Assembly (NCBI GenBank): GCA_037954665.1
Contig: JBBMOL010000284.1
Span: 372,001 to 436,000 of the forward strand
Reading direction: 5' to 3'
DNA from: Laguncularia racemosa
Taxonomy: Eukaryota; Streptophyta; Magnoliopsida; Myrtales; Combretaceae
Length of the DNA stretch: 64,000 bases
Shown: piece by piece, positions 49,301 to 59,980 of the stretch
Layout: every line of letters begins with the position of its first letter
How positions within the stretch are numbered: the stretch's first letter is position 1
Translations under genes and position numbers: made by a program
The notes under the pieces: generated by a model
What the model was told of the DNA's origin: nothing
The model's database searches: none
The model's input: the letters and a program-made list of their open reading frames with translations, nothing else

Positions 49301-51637
49301 AACCCATAACCTTTTATTTGCAATAATATAATTTTAACTAGTTAATAATACCTAATGATGTTAAAAAAATTTACTCTTTAAAATATTTAATGTACAATCT
49401 ATTTTTTCCTTCAAAGTAAATTAATTTAAGATTAAAAAGAAAGAAGAAAGCATGGATTTTAATAAGAATATACATATTTATGAAATTAACATACTTAAAA
49501 AGATATTACAATTAATATATTACTAATATATGTTCATAATTTTTTTTTAAATATGATGTAATTACTATCAATTATTTTGGATTATTTGCACCTATTGGTG
49601 GCCTTTCTACATTTATATATGAATTGTTGTCCTTTAAAAGAGTTGCAACTCCTTAAGAATGTCATCATATATTAAGCCATCTAACGGGTAGTAATTCATG
49701 CCATTGTTTGCACAAAGGGCATGTCTTTTGATTATATAGTAAAAAAGTAATAAGAAGATATTAGTAATGAAAATGTGCAAGTAATAAAAATTAAGAATAC
49801 AATGGTATTATGTGACTATTGGATGAGTTTTAATGAAATTATGTCATTTAGAAATGATTATTATCTTTCAAAATATATCAGTAATATATCATTTCATGCT
49901 AAGAGTTGTATTGATTTATATTAAATTATATAAAAGTTGCAATTGTTTGAAAAATATATCATTTAATGTAAAAATTGTGTTGCTTGTTACTTTGAGTTAG
50001 TTGATTGTTAATCAAAGTAGCCTACAAACACCATTAAGACCAAATTTTTAGTGTAGCATCTAGTGACCCACCACCGACTATAATATGCTACGACGAGACC
50101 ACAAAAAGTAATCTGGTAGAGGTGGTTTTTCAATCTTTGTAAATTTATCGTATAGTATATTATTGATGGGAAATTTGAAATTTAAGTTTTAAGATATTAG
50201 AGATACACTATTTGATCGATATAATTAATATCAATATTTTGGAGTAAGAATATCTAAAGAGTATGGAAAATCACTAAATACACGTGGTTATGATATAAGT
50301 ACATATATATTATCATTACTATATTTGATATAGGCGAAATGCTCGGCTGAAAACTATATTTGTCCAAGTAAACTGAAAAAAAATCACTAAGTAGCAACTG
50401 ATCTCATGCGTGCTTTTGTGGCTAGGGGATGAAGCAAAAGAAGAGCAAAATTTCCATTTAGACAAAGGAAAACCATGACACCTAGTTGCTATATGTAACT
50501 AAATACTGTGGCAGTTGACTTTATCAAATAAAGAACATTTATATATAATTGTTGCAGCAACAAGATTGGATCTTTTAGGCTCTCCTCTAGGTGTAGTATT
50601 AGGAAATATTTCAGCAAGAAGGATAGAGTCATACTATGGTAGGTGTAGCATCAAGACACCTGGGTGGCAATCAAGCTATGCAAATAAGTTGTCAAACGAA
50701 GGGTAAACCACTTAAACTCTCCATCATTTGAAAACTTCAGTGACACAATGAGAGAATATATAAAAACCAACACAAAACAAGGAAATTAAATTTGAAAAAT
50801 TATGAAGTTCTCTCAAACGTACAGCTGAGAGCCCTAGCTAGGAAGTTTGAGCAGCAAATGTTGGTCCGAAAGTGTGAGGTGTTGTAGTTTGAAGGAGCGC
50901 TACTAGATAGAAGGTTTTTGATAACCTTAGGTTGTTCGTGCCTAGTGGGGTTCTGGTGGACGAATGAATAACGTGCTCTATTTTTCGCTGGCGATTTCGA
51001 GAAATTAAAAAAAAAAATCAAACTAATGAGTTTATTCCATCAAAATTCAAGGTAAGTCTTATCTAACCTAGATTTTAAATTAGTAATTTTGTATTTTCAA
51101 GTGAATGAGTAATTTTGCATACTCGGGTGATGTACATAGTTGAAATAAATAGTTTTTTGGTTTCATAGTATTTTTTATAGAATTAATTGAGTTTGTATGC
51201 TATTTTCTGTGTAATAACTAGTGTTTATGTTTTCAATAGCTTAATTTGGAAGTAGGAATTAATATTAGTACTATTAATGATATTTTTATGATTTCAAATC
51301 CTATATTTTGACGAAAGTTGCTTATTGGTTAGTTAGAATTATGAAGAAAATATTGTTAATTAGTTAAGAATTTAATCTATTTTGCAATAATTGCATAGTT
51401 ACAATGATTTAAAACTCAAATACTAAAAGTAAAAGGGTAATTTTGTAATACTGGTAATATGCTTGGTCTGGTATCTTAACAAATTTGAGTAATTTCGAGA
51501 ATAACAATTACAAAATAAAAAACGCTCAAATGGTAATAAGAAAAGACAAAGTTATAGTTATTTGAAGTTGATAATATAAAGCACTAATAATAAGCTTATA
51601 CTATATTTGTAGTTGTGATTATGTAATGAAATGCCTT

Positions 51638-51657
51638 GGGGGGGGGGGGGGGGGGGG
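51638..51657 (+). repeat. Run of 20 consecutive G
   Basis: Uninterrupted G run, followed by more G-rich sequence to about 51700. The matching part of block A (30528-30550) is interrupted by T bases. It lies about 370 bp downstream of the GLP3 stop codon; on the GLP3 sense strand it is a C run. Length may be unreliable in sequencing. Confidence 0.85.
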
Positions 51658-51694
51658 TTGTTTGTGGTGGTGCTGTGGTGTTGTGTTGGGCTAG

Positions 51695-51934
51695 GGGGAG
51701 AGAGAGAGATGCCTATAGTTATGAAAAATATGCATTACACAAACATATTATTTCTTCATTTTACTTGTTGACAACATCACATCTTCAGAGAATGAGACGG
51801 GGGTGGTGTGGGTTGGGGAGAGAGAGAGATGCCCAAAGTCATGAAAAATACATGTTACACAAACATATTATTTCTTCATGACAACAACGACATCACATTT
51901 TCAGAGATTGAGATGATGAATTTCTCTGAAACAT
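51695..51934. repeat. 120-bp tandem duplication 3' of GLP3
   Basis: Two units starting at 51695 and 51815, each with ggggagagagagagatgcc and acacaaacatattatttctt. The same pair occurs near 30566 and 30686, so the tandem repeat predates the segmental duplication. Confidence 0.8.
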
Positions 51935-52027
51935 TACTAAAATGCTTCTTACACCAAAAAAAAAAAAAAAGTCCTTATCTAATGGATATCCATGATTATA
52001 GACTTTTTAACATTTTATTTGATTGAT

Positions 52028-53452
52028 TTAATTGTTATTATCATACCAAAACTGCTTTTGGAGATAATCAACAAGTTTCTTGTCAATTTGGAAGGCCTTA
52101 GCCAAGACATCATCTTTAATAGGTGGTGTTGATCCAAAGATTGCTTTAGCAATTGTAGTTGTTCCTGGAAATTGGCTACTTAAACCCGCAAAAGCCACAC
52201 CCGGGGTTTTAGCTATGTTAAGTTGAAAGTGGATGGTACCAATCGGGAATACGAAAACGTCTCCAGGATACAAGACCTTGGTAATGAGTGTGTTGTTTAG
52301 TTGGTTGGATAGAACAAAACCAACATACAATTCACCCTCCAAGACCACCAGGATCTCGGTGCCACGGGGATGTGTGTGGGGAGGGTTTAGGCCTCCATAG
52401 GGAGCAAAGTCAAGACGAGCAAAGGAAATACCAAGTGTGTTGAGGCCTGGGATGTCTTGAACTGTAACGGTAGTGACGTTTGATCCAAGCGGGTTGTGGG
52501 TATCTCTAGCATTTTGTAAACCCTGAAATAGAAAGTCTTCTGCTTTTGCCTTCATTGGATCTTGGCAAAACTTGCCATTGACAAACACTGCATTAAAAGA
52601 AGTAATATTAATTCCCAGCTGTACATAAAAGGTAATATGATTGTTAGTCCATATTTTGCTTGTTCCTAAAGAACGCAGGAGTTTCATAAATCAAGTTGGA
52701 TCATAATTGCGTTTGTTGGCACTCATTTGATCCATTCTTCCTTTTAACTACATTTACGAATAAAATATAAAATTACGTTTGGTCACCTTCTATTGGTTCG
52801 ATCAAAATTGAGATGATATATAGGCAATACTTGATTTAGTTTGCTTCATGATTTTTTTTTTTTTTGACTACTAAACTTTTGCCACAATCAAGGTTTACAC
52901 AATCGCCAAATACCTTCATACTAATATTATGTGGTAGCAAGTATTAGTGGATTTTTGTGCTAAGTAGTGTCGTAAGACAATAGTGATGATAAATCTTTTT
53001 GTATCAAAAATCATATAAAATATATATTTTACTCAATGGAATTCATTTTCAATATTTTCTATGAGCATTATTCATAGTGGCTAACCACTATTACTTGTCA
53101 TCTGATACTATCTTTGCATCCCACAATCACTTATAGTTAAAAGTCATTATTACTACCAATTTTTAAGATTAAACTAGTTTTTGGCGTCTTTAATATTTTG
53201 ATTATAGCAAATATTAAAAGAAAAAAAACTCCAAAGAAAGTATTATGGACAAAAATAGCACAACTTAATCTTGAGATAGATTAGCCAAATTTGAGTATTT
53301 AATGAATGCACGAATTGTAAGAAAACATGTAATGTACCTCCATGTAGGGGATCATCGACTGCAACACAAATGTCCTGAAGAGGACTTGGATCATAAGCAA
53401 TGCAAATGGAACATGCCACAGCTAAAAAGGTGAAGACTAGAAGAGACTTCAT
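52028..53452 (-). CDS. GLP3: germin-like protein, intact two-exon gene
   Basis: Exon 1 53452-53338, intron 53337-52588 (GT..AG), exon 2 52587-52028; 224 residues, the usual GLP length. Signal peptide about 1-19 (MKSLLVFTFLAVACSICIA), then YDPSPLQDICVAV. Cys29 and Cys46 are the conserved disulfide pair. The cupin domain holds the two germin boxes: PPHTHPRGTEILVVLEGELY (His109, His111, Glu116) and GDVFVFPIGTIHFQLNIAKT (His158), so all four manganese ligands are present. N-glycosylation sequons at Asn75 and Asn136. Sequence is closest in feel to subfamily 1 GLPs (YDPSPLQD start, GSTPPI near the end). Expected product: a secreted, oligomeric apoplastic cupin; the enzyme activity cannot be told from sequence. 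Its usual promoter segment is deleted. Confidence 0.95.
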
Positions 53453-53471
53453 TGCACCTAAAAACCAAAGA

Positions 53472-53864
53472 CAGCCAGTTCTTTCTTGCACGGCTTGCGC
53501 TAGTGACATTATGTTCAAACAATTCCGACGGCAAATACAATTTATTGTAGCGTTCAATACGAAAAGTTATATTTTGGGGGATCAACTTTTTCTCCCTTTA
53601 AAATGGTAGACCTTATACGCGACCTCGTAAATCACATACTACCGGTATGAAAAATATTTAATGTGTATTTCAAGATTTACCGGTTAGATCATATTCCTTT
53701 CTTTCCCTTGCATTGTCATTTTATTTTCAAATGTATTGCATATTGTTTATTATCGTCACATTTTCAGATAATGACATGGTGCCTTTGTAATTTTTTTTCA
53801 AGCATTTGATATCGAATGCAACATACTATGAAAAGTAATTAGCAATTCGATTTCCTTCATTAAA
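53472..53864. other. GLP3 5' flank with deletion junction
   Basis: The GLP block aligns with GLP2 only to about 53471 (aaaaaccaaaga). From 53480 (TTCTTTCTTGC) the sequence matches 36634 onward, which in GLP2 lies far upstream. The segment in between, with the TATA box, is absent. A possible substitute, AAATATAAC on the minus strand at about 53566-53574, lies 115-120 bp upstream of the ATG. The rest resembles GLP1 upstream DNA at 6075-6360. Confidence 0.7.
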
Positions 53865-55739
53865 TGTGACACTCTGAAACCCAGGAGCACTACGGCTCAC
53901 CATGTATATATCCTATTAACCTTGTAAAATTCAATCAGGTATATCCAATACTTCTAAGATGATATAATTCCAACCTGTAAAATCTTCCAACTCTTACAAA
54001 AATATATTCTTAATACATCAACTAAATCACTTAAAATAATTAAAGGTTTCAAGTCTCAAATAAATGTCTATGCTTTAACTATTCAGTTCTCAATCAATCT
54101 CCATAATAGTAATGGAAATCATCCTCCTCCCTCTCTTGTATATTCTCTCCTAATTCTTCTTCTTGATTAACAATTCCCTCAATACTAGCATCTAAAAAAA
54201 ATATATCCCTAAGGGGTAATCTAACACCCAGTATGAATAATAGCAAACATACATGCACGAGCAAGCACGAACATAAATCACATACATATATACAACTCTT
54301 AAACATCAAGCAACAATTACATATATTACTTAAATCCATGTATCAACAATAGAGTATTCATGACCCGGTCAAACACACTTAAAAACTAAATCTTTAATCT
54401 GGTATTGGGAATTACCACTATGGGCCCTAATAGCCATCGGTCCATAAACATTCTTAAACTTAATCTGGTGTGGGAACTACCACTACAGGCCCCAATACCC
54501 ATAAGTCCTAAACCTTAAACCAACCTAGATAATTTTCAAGCACAACTCCACTAGGAACAACGTTACATAAAGATTATTAGGGTGCTCCTTAAAGATTTGC
54601 CACTACAAGCCCCTAGACCAAGCTAAGCACAATCAACAATCACTTAATCACTTAAACTAGTCATTTGCTTAACCAATTTGTTATTAACTTAACAAGCACA
54701 AGAAAACAAACAAGTTACACATACTTGGAATCTTAGTCTTAAGCACATCTGGTCCTAAACTTAAAGCTAAGCTAAAATCTATAAAACACCAGTAAATCCT
54801 TCTTAGTATTAATCTAAGAATAGTCTATATTCTTAATTATATTCACCTAATCATTATATGTTTTTGTTCCTTACTCTACCAGTTTTTTTAGGGTTTTACT
54901 AAATGTCCAGATTACATGGAAATTCGTTCAGTTAGAAAATAAATCAAGTGTGGAAAATTTTCTAAGTACAAGGTTGTGTACTTTAGCACGGTTAGGATAT
55001 ATAGTCTTGTATAGTGGTCGTGTATCTTTTTGTGTATTTTGCATTTTTGGCATGCCTTGGTACATGGTCGTGTAACTGGCCGTATACCTTTTTATGAACT
55101 TCCTATACTCGACACACCCTAATACATAAACGTGTACTTTAGCTGTGTACCTCTCTATATACGCACATATTCTTATATGGGCAAGTACTTGGGGTGTGTA
55201 CTTGACCATGTACTACTTTTTTCTTCACGAACCCTAATTCTTTTTTCCCAATTCATTCCTAAATCTAAATTCCTTGATCCTAGACCAAATTGATTCTTAA
55301 AACTTATAGTTTCTAATTGAATTACCTAGGATAGTATACTTACTTTTCAATTTCTATGAATTGAATTCTTAACTGCTTGATCTCTATGCTTGTTCCCCCC
55401 CTTCCTTGATCTAAATTTTGATGAACAATCTGACACTTGTATAAATCCTTGACACCACAATCATAGATACGAATTATATTATAAAAATCATTACCAAGTG
55501 AAATTAGATTGTGATGCTGTATAATTTACTTAATCACCTTTAGGAATCTTTAGAGAGTGTTTTCTTGTCTATCATTGCATAAATAGCAAAAGGGAGGAGC
55601 ACTAGGTCAATGTGGAGTTTATATACCCTATTAAAAAAAAGACCAAATTACCCCCCATCTTTTATAATATTTACTCCATTAACCTCTTCTCTATTTTATA
55701 ATATATGTTAAATAAAATATTTTTGTCTAGGTATTTACA
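53865..55739 (-). mobile_element. Family B LTR with adjoining polypurine tract (3' LTR)
   Basis: In minus orientation starts TGTAAATACCTAGACAAA (55739) and ends GGGTTTCAGAGTGTCACA (53865). It aligns with the family B LTR at 19253-24331 (shared: chromosome-plus start TGTGACACTCTGAAACCC against its TGTAACGCCCCGAAACC, and the gtagtggc/cccatcacc units). No matching target duplication is seen. An array of GGTCGTGTA-type repeats lies at 54955-55215. Confidence 0.7.
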
Positions 55740-55821
55740 TTCTCCCTCCCCCCCATAAAGACTTTTGTCCTCGAAAGTTACTTGATTTTGGTAGCGTTCT
55801 AGGTATTTCTTCCCCATCTTC
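55740..55821 (-). other. Polypurine tract and last internal bases of the family B element
   Basis: On the minus strand the sequence is ACTTTCGAGGACAAAAGTC followed by a purine run ATGGGGGGGAGGGAGA right before the LTR start. This is the typical end of internal DNA in large Ty3/gypsy elements (CGAGGACGAAAG..GGGGGAG) and shows the family B units are LTRs. The remaining internal region is cut off at 55822 by LTR fragments. Confidence 0.65.
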
Positions 55822-55899
55822 TAATAGGAATCAAAATCCTACAAGACCTATCATTAGGGTAAGAGCAAAAAGATTTCTAATCTTAGAGATGAGGGTCCT
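55822..55899 (+). repeat. Fragment of a family C LTR (start)
   Basis: TAATAGGAATCAAAATCC onward matches the first 78 bp of the LTR at 23280. It is cut by the inverted LTR beginning at 55900. It forms an inverted repeat with 56860-56936. Confidence 0.6.
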
Positions 55900-56936
55900 T
55901 GATGTGCCTAATTCCACTAAGAAGAACAATCAAAAGACTTAAGAAAAAACAATCTCAAGTCAAGGTGAAACTGGATCCACAATGGGCAATTTCACGTGAA
56001 CACTAATGAAGATATAATGAATTCCAAATGTTCAATGATACAATTGTGAAACCTCAATGATAATATGTTCTAACAACACCCTAATCTAATATAATCCATG
56101 AAAATTAATCCACAAATTAAAAGAAAACCTCAATTCCAAGAACTTCTTTCCAATAGTGAAGAACACGTTTTCAAGGGAATCCTTCAATGAAGATTCAAAT
56201 TCAATTGCAAAGTACCTCAAATAAACACAATAATTCGTCAACAATAAGAAGTATTTCTAACCAAGAACTATCTCAATTCAACCCTAGATATGACACTAGA
56301 GAAGAAAAGAAATCACAACAAAATGAAGTTGATACAACTCACAATTTCAAGGTGTTGCACTCGCCACAATTTCAACTCTTGGGATTGAAATTGATAAGAG
56401 TTTAGATGACAATTAGGAACCCTAATTCTCACGTGAAAAGAAGTGTTTGTTCTGCAAAAATAAGCCTCCTCAAACCCTCTCTTAAGCAAGTATTTATACT
56501 TGCTACTCCTAGGGTAAAAAAGTGCTCAAAATTACAAGTTTGCCACTTTTAAGGTGGCTAACCCTAAATGAAAATTACAAGGAAATAAACGTGTCCCACA
56601 ACCAAATACAACCAAAATAGTTCATAAAAGAAGAAATATATAAAAGAAATGGTCTTCAAGATGTCGGTCTTCTATAGGATCCATCGGCCTAACTTATCGC
56701 CGGTTCATGTCGGTCCATGGATAACCCACAAGCTGAGTCTGAGGGAGTTTGTCCATTGCCCTATAAAATATGATAAGTGTGCCTGTTGGAAAACACAATA
56801 CAAGAATAATAGAAACGAGGTTAATATATAAATAATTCTGAGGTCGATCTGCTCAAAATGGGCCCTCATCGCCAAAATTCGAATTCCTTTAGTTCTTGTC
56901 CTAATGATAGGTCTTGTCGGATTTTGATTCCTATCA
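55900..56936 (-). mobile_element. Family C LTR (1037 bp), inverted
   Basis: Plus strand TGATGTGCCTAATTCC to TTGATTCCTATCA; in minus orientation TGATAGGAATCAAAATCC to GGCACATCA. It includes the motif gccaccttaaaagtggc and the tataaatacttgc block seen in the 25313 LTRs. Flanks GTCCT and TCTCT do not match well, so the target duplication is unproven. Confidence 0.7.
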
Positions 56937-56945
56937 TCTCTACGG

Positions 56946-57798
56946 TGATGAGATCCATGATGTGAGCTAAGCCAAAAGATGGAATGTGGATCCTCTTGAA
57001 GTGCCACTTGGGCCGATCACAAGAAATCGAGTGAAACGATTCAAGGAAGCACTTAACGGGTTGATAAAGGATGTCCACGAAGCTAGAAAGGATTGGAGCA
57101 ATCATGAAGTTGGAAAGGATTGGAACAACCATGGGAATGCCCTTGCTCTTGTACAAGTCATAACGGATACGGGTTAAAGAGGGTGTGTCTTTACAAGGCA
57201 TCGCCGTGTAGGAGTCTGAAGGTTACATAGAATCATACACGGTCATATACATGGCTAAAAGGCACGGCCGTGTATGGTGTTAAGAAAATCCATAGAAAGA
57301 TACACGTCTAGAAGTACATGGCCGTGTATATCTCCAACGTCGGCTCAAGGCCGGCTCCAAGGCCACCGGCTTTCATGTCCACGCCGCCGGCCTTCATGTC
57401 ATTGTTTTGTTATTTTTACGCAACTTATCGAAGTGACGTTGTTTTGGGGATTTATTGTTACGAATTGTAAACCCTAATATAAAGCTCTTAGGGTTTAGAA
57501 CATTTAGAACATAGAACATACAACATTGAAGTTTGAAAAAACACTTTTGAAAGAATTCCTCTCTTGGTTCTTTAAAGAACTAATCTAGAACTTATCGGAT
57601 TTTTATTCCGTGGCGTTCATCCTGACTTATCAATTGGTCTTTCATCCCGATTGTGGCATCTACATATTATACCAAGGTTCTTGTCTCACTTATAGGCAAC
57701 GGGTCGCGGTTTCCACTTAAGTGTGTTTGGCATCTTGGGTAGCAAATTCCAAACATATTGGTATTGGGTTTCATCACACGTTGGCGTCGTTCGTATCA
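56946..57798 (+). repeat. E2 5' LTR (853 bp)
   Basis: Starts TGATGAGATCCATGATG, ends GTTCGTATCA. It contains two copies of a 21-bp GC-rich unit (57362-57382, 57383-57403) with the core ccggccttcatgtc that E1 LTRs lack. The first part encodes the same GPITRNRVKRFKEALNGLI peptide that ends the E1 frame. Confidence 0.85.
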
Positions 57799-58285
57799 AT
57801 TTGGTATCAGAGCTTAGGTTTGTTAACACATCAGTTCGGTTTGAGGAAGGTAACATTAAAACCCTAACTCTAATCGTTCATATCAATTGTTTGTATTCAA
57901 TTTCATAGTGTTAATTGTCTATTGAAAGTGTAGTACCTACTATTCAATTTTATTACAAAAAAAAAATGAACAATCACGACAAAAAAAAAAAAGAGGAACG
58001 TGATCAAGAGCAACAAACAAAGGCAAGAAAAAAAAATCGGATAGAAAAATAGGAAAATTTCGAGCCTTAGAGTTGTTTTTTTGAATTCTACGGAAGGGAA
58101 TTGGTGTAGTCTGGGTTAGTTCCAAGAGAATTGAGAAGAGGAATTGGTGAATTGATATCATTATTTCTTGTGAGAATACACGAGTGACTATGCGATATCA
58201 TCCTTGAAAGGAAACACGTAAGGGAGTGTATCGTGAGGCTTAATCATATATATATTTGTACTCGTGCGAACCTTTTTCTGCAAGA
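57799..58285 (+). other. E2 leader
   Basis: Primer-binding site, then non-coding DNA with A-runs (57957-57966, 57980-57991) and a short (AT)n before the gag ATG at 58286. Confidence 0.7.
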
Positions 58286-59977
58286 ATGATGTCGAGGCAA
58301 CATTCTCATGAAAGTGAGAGGGGAAGGTTTGATGCTATGTTAGTGATTGAGGCGTTGAGGGGTGAGATGAAAAGGATGTTTCAGGAGGGGATGGAACAAA
58401 TTCATGAGATGGTAGAGCAAAGACTAGAGCAATCTAAAAACGTCTTCTAAGGGCGTAAGAGGGAGAGTTGTTCTAGGAGAGTACCAAGGGGTGGAGATGA
58501 AATGTCGGATGATGAATTTGATGAACTTTCTGTTGGGAGTTATAGAGGTTATAGTGGTCGGAATAGAGGAACTAGGGATTGGGAAGATAGAGGAGATAGG
58601 AATAGAGAGGATAATCAATTGAGTAGTATAAAGATGAAGATTCCTCCTTTCTTAAGGAAGAATGATCCCGAGGCGTACTTAGAGTGGGAGAATAAGGTAG
58701 AGATGGTGTTTGATTGTCACAACTATAGTGGGAGAAAGAAAGTGAAACTTGCTGCTATTGAATTTTCAGATTATGCCATAGTGTGGTGGGATCAACTAAT
58801 GTTGAATAGAAGAAGGAATGTCGAACCACCTATTGAGTCTTGGGAAGAGATGAAGAGGGTGATGAAGAAGCGGTTTGTGCCTGCGTATTACTATCGTGAA
58901 TTGCACAACAAATTGCAAACTCTTAGGCAGGGAAGCCGAAGTGTGGATGAGTATTTCAAGGAGATGGAAGTAACGATGATCAGGGCGAATGTAGAGGAGG
59001 ATAGAGAGGCTACCGTGGCTAGGTTTCTTGCTGGATTGAATAGAGAAATTCAAAATGTCTTTGAATTGCAACATTATGTAGAATTGGAAGATATGCTTCA
59101 TATGGCTATAAAGGTTGAGAACCAACACAAGAGGAAAGGTAGTAGTAATGCACGGTTTCAACAGGGTACTGGCTCATCCACCTGGAAGACTAACCAATGG
59201 AAGAAGGAAGAAAAGCCTTTATCCACCAAACCAAAAGGAGAGCAGAGGCAAGCGGGTTCTACTCCTAGTAACCAAGGTAAACCCGATTCTTCTACTCTTA
59301 GAAATCGTGACATTAGATGTTTTAAATGCCAAGGTAGAGGTCATATTGCTAATCAATGTCTAAATAGGCGTGTGATGATTCTGCGTGATGATGGTGAGTA
59401 TGAGACTGAGGGGGATAGTGAAGAGGATGATATGCCTCCATTAGAGGACGCTAGTGATGATGAGGAGCTTGCAATCGGGAGGTTAGTGGCAATAGTGAAG
59501 CGAGCTTTGAATGTGCAAGTGAAGGAAGAAGAGGAGGTGTAAAGAGAGAATATCTTTCATACTAGATGTTATCTAAGTAATTATATTTGCAGTTTGATCA
59601 TTGATGGAGGAAGTTGCACCAATGTGGTGAGGCATTTTATTGTCGAGAGGTTGGGACTCAAGACTACTAAACACCCTAGTCCATATAAATTGCAATGGCT
59701 GAATGATAGTGGCGTGACTAAGGTGAGTAAGCAAGCCTTGATTACTTTTCGCATTGGTAGGTATGAGGATGAGGTGTTATGCGATGTGGTGCCAATGCAA
59801 GCGTGTCATGTGTTGTTGGGGAGGTCATGGCAGTTTGATAGGAAGGTTGTTCATGATGGCTTTTCTAACAAGTATACGCTTGTTCACCAGGGGAAAAGCT
59901 TTGATCTTAAACCTTTAACACCTAAACAGGTGTATGAAGATCAGTTGCAACTACAACAGTCTTTTGCAAACATAAGG
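58286..59977 (+). pseudogene. E2 gag-protease
   Basis: Same domains as E1: SRQHSHESERGRFDAML start, capsid, CCHC knuckle CFKCQGRGHIANQC (59319-59360), protease LIIDGGSCTNVV. Breaks: in-frame TAA at 58448 at the same codon as in E1, TAA at 59540 (CAA in E1), and a one-base loss near 59967 that ends the frame at 59978. Confidence 0.85.
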
Positions 59978-59980
59978 TGA

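Larger units (their letters stand above)
44198..52027. repeat. Segmental duplication block B (GLP3 3' flank)
   Basis: Collinear with block A (13898-19252, 24337-25312, 30498-30896). It lacks both elements that split block A, and shows their empty sites at 50630-50634 (CATAC) and 51603-51607 (ATATT). It carries one solo LTR of its own at 45524-46361. No host gene is recognisable. A 62-codon open frame at 50515-50706 is partly shared with block A but interrupted there, and resembles nothing I know. Confidence 0.85.

Noticed and set aside
50515..50706. Possible small host protein in block B
   Set aside because: The block A counterpart is interrupted by an insertion and substitutions that change the frame, and no domain is recognisable.
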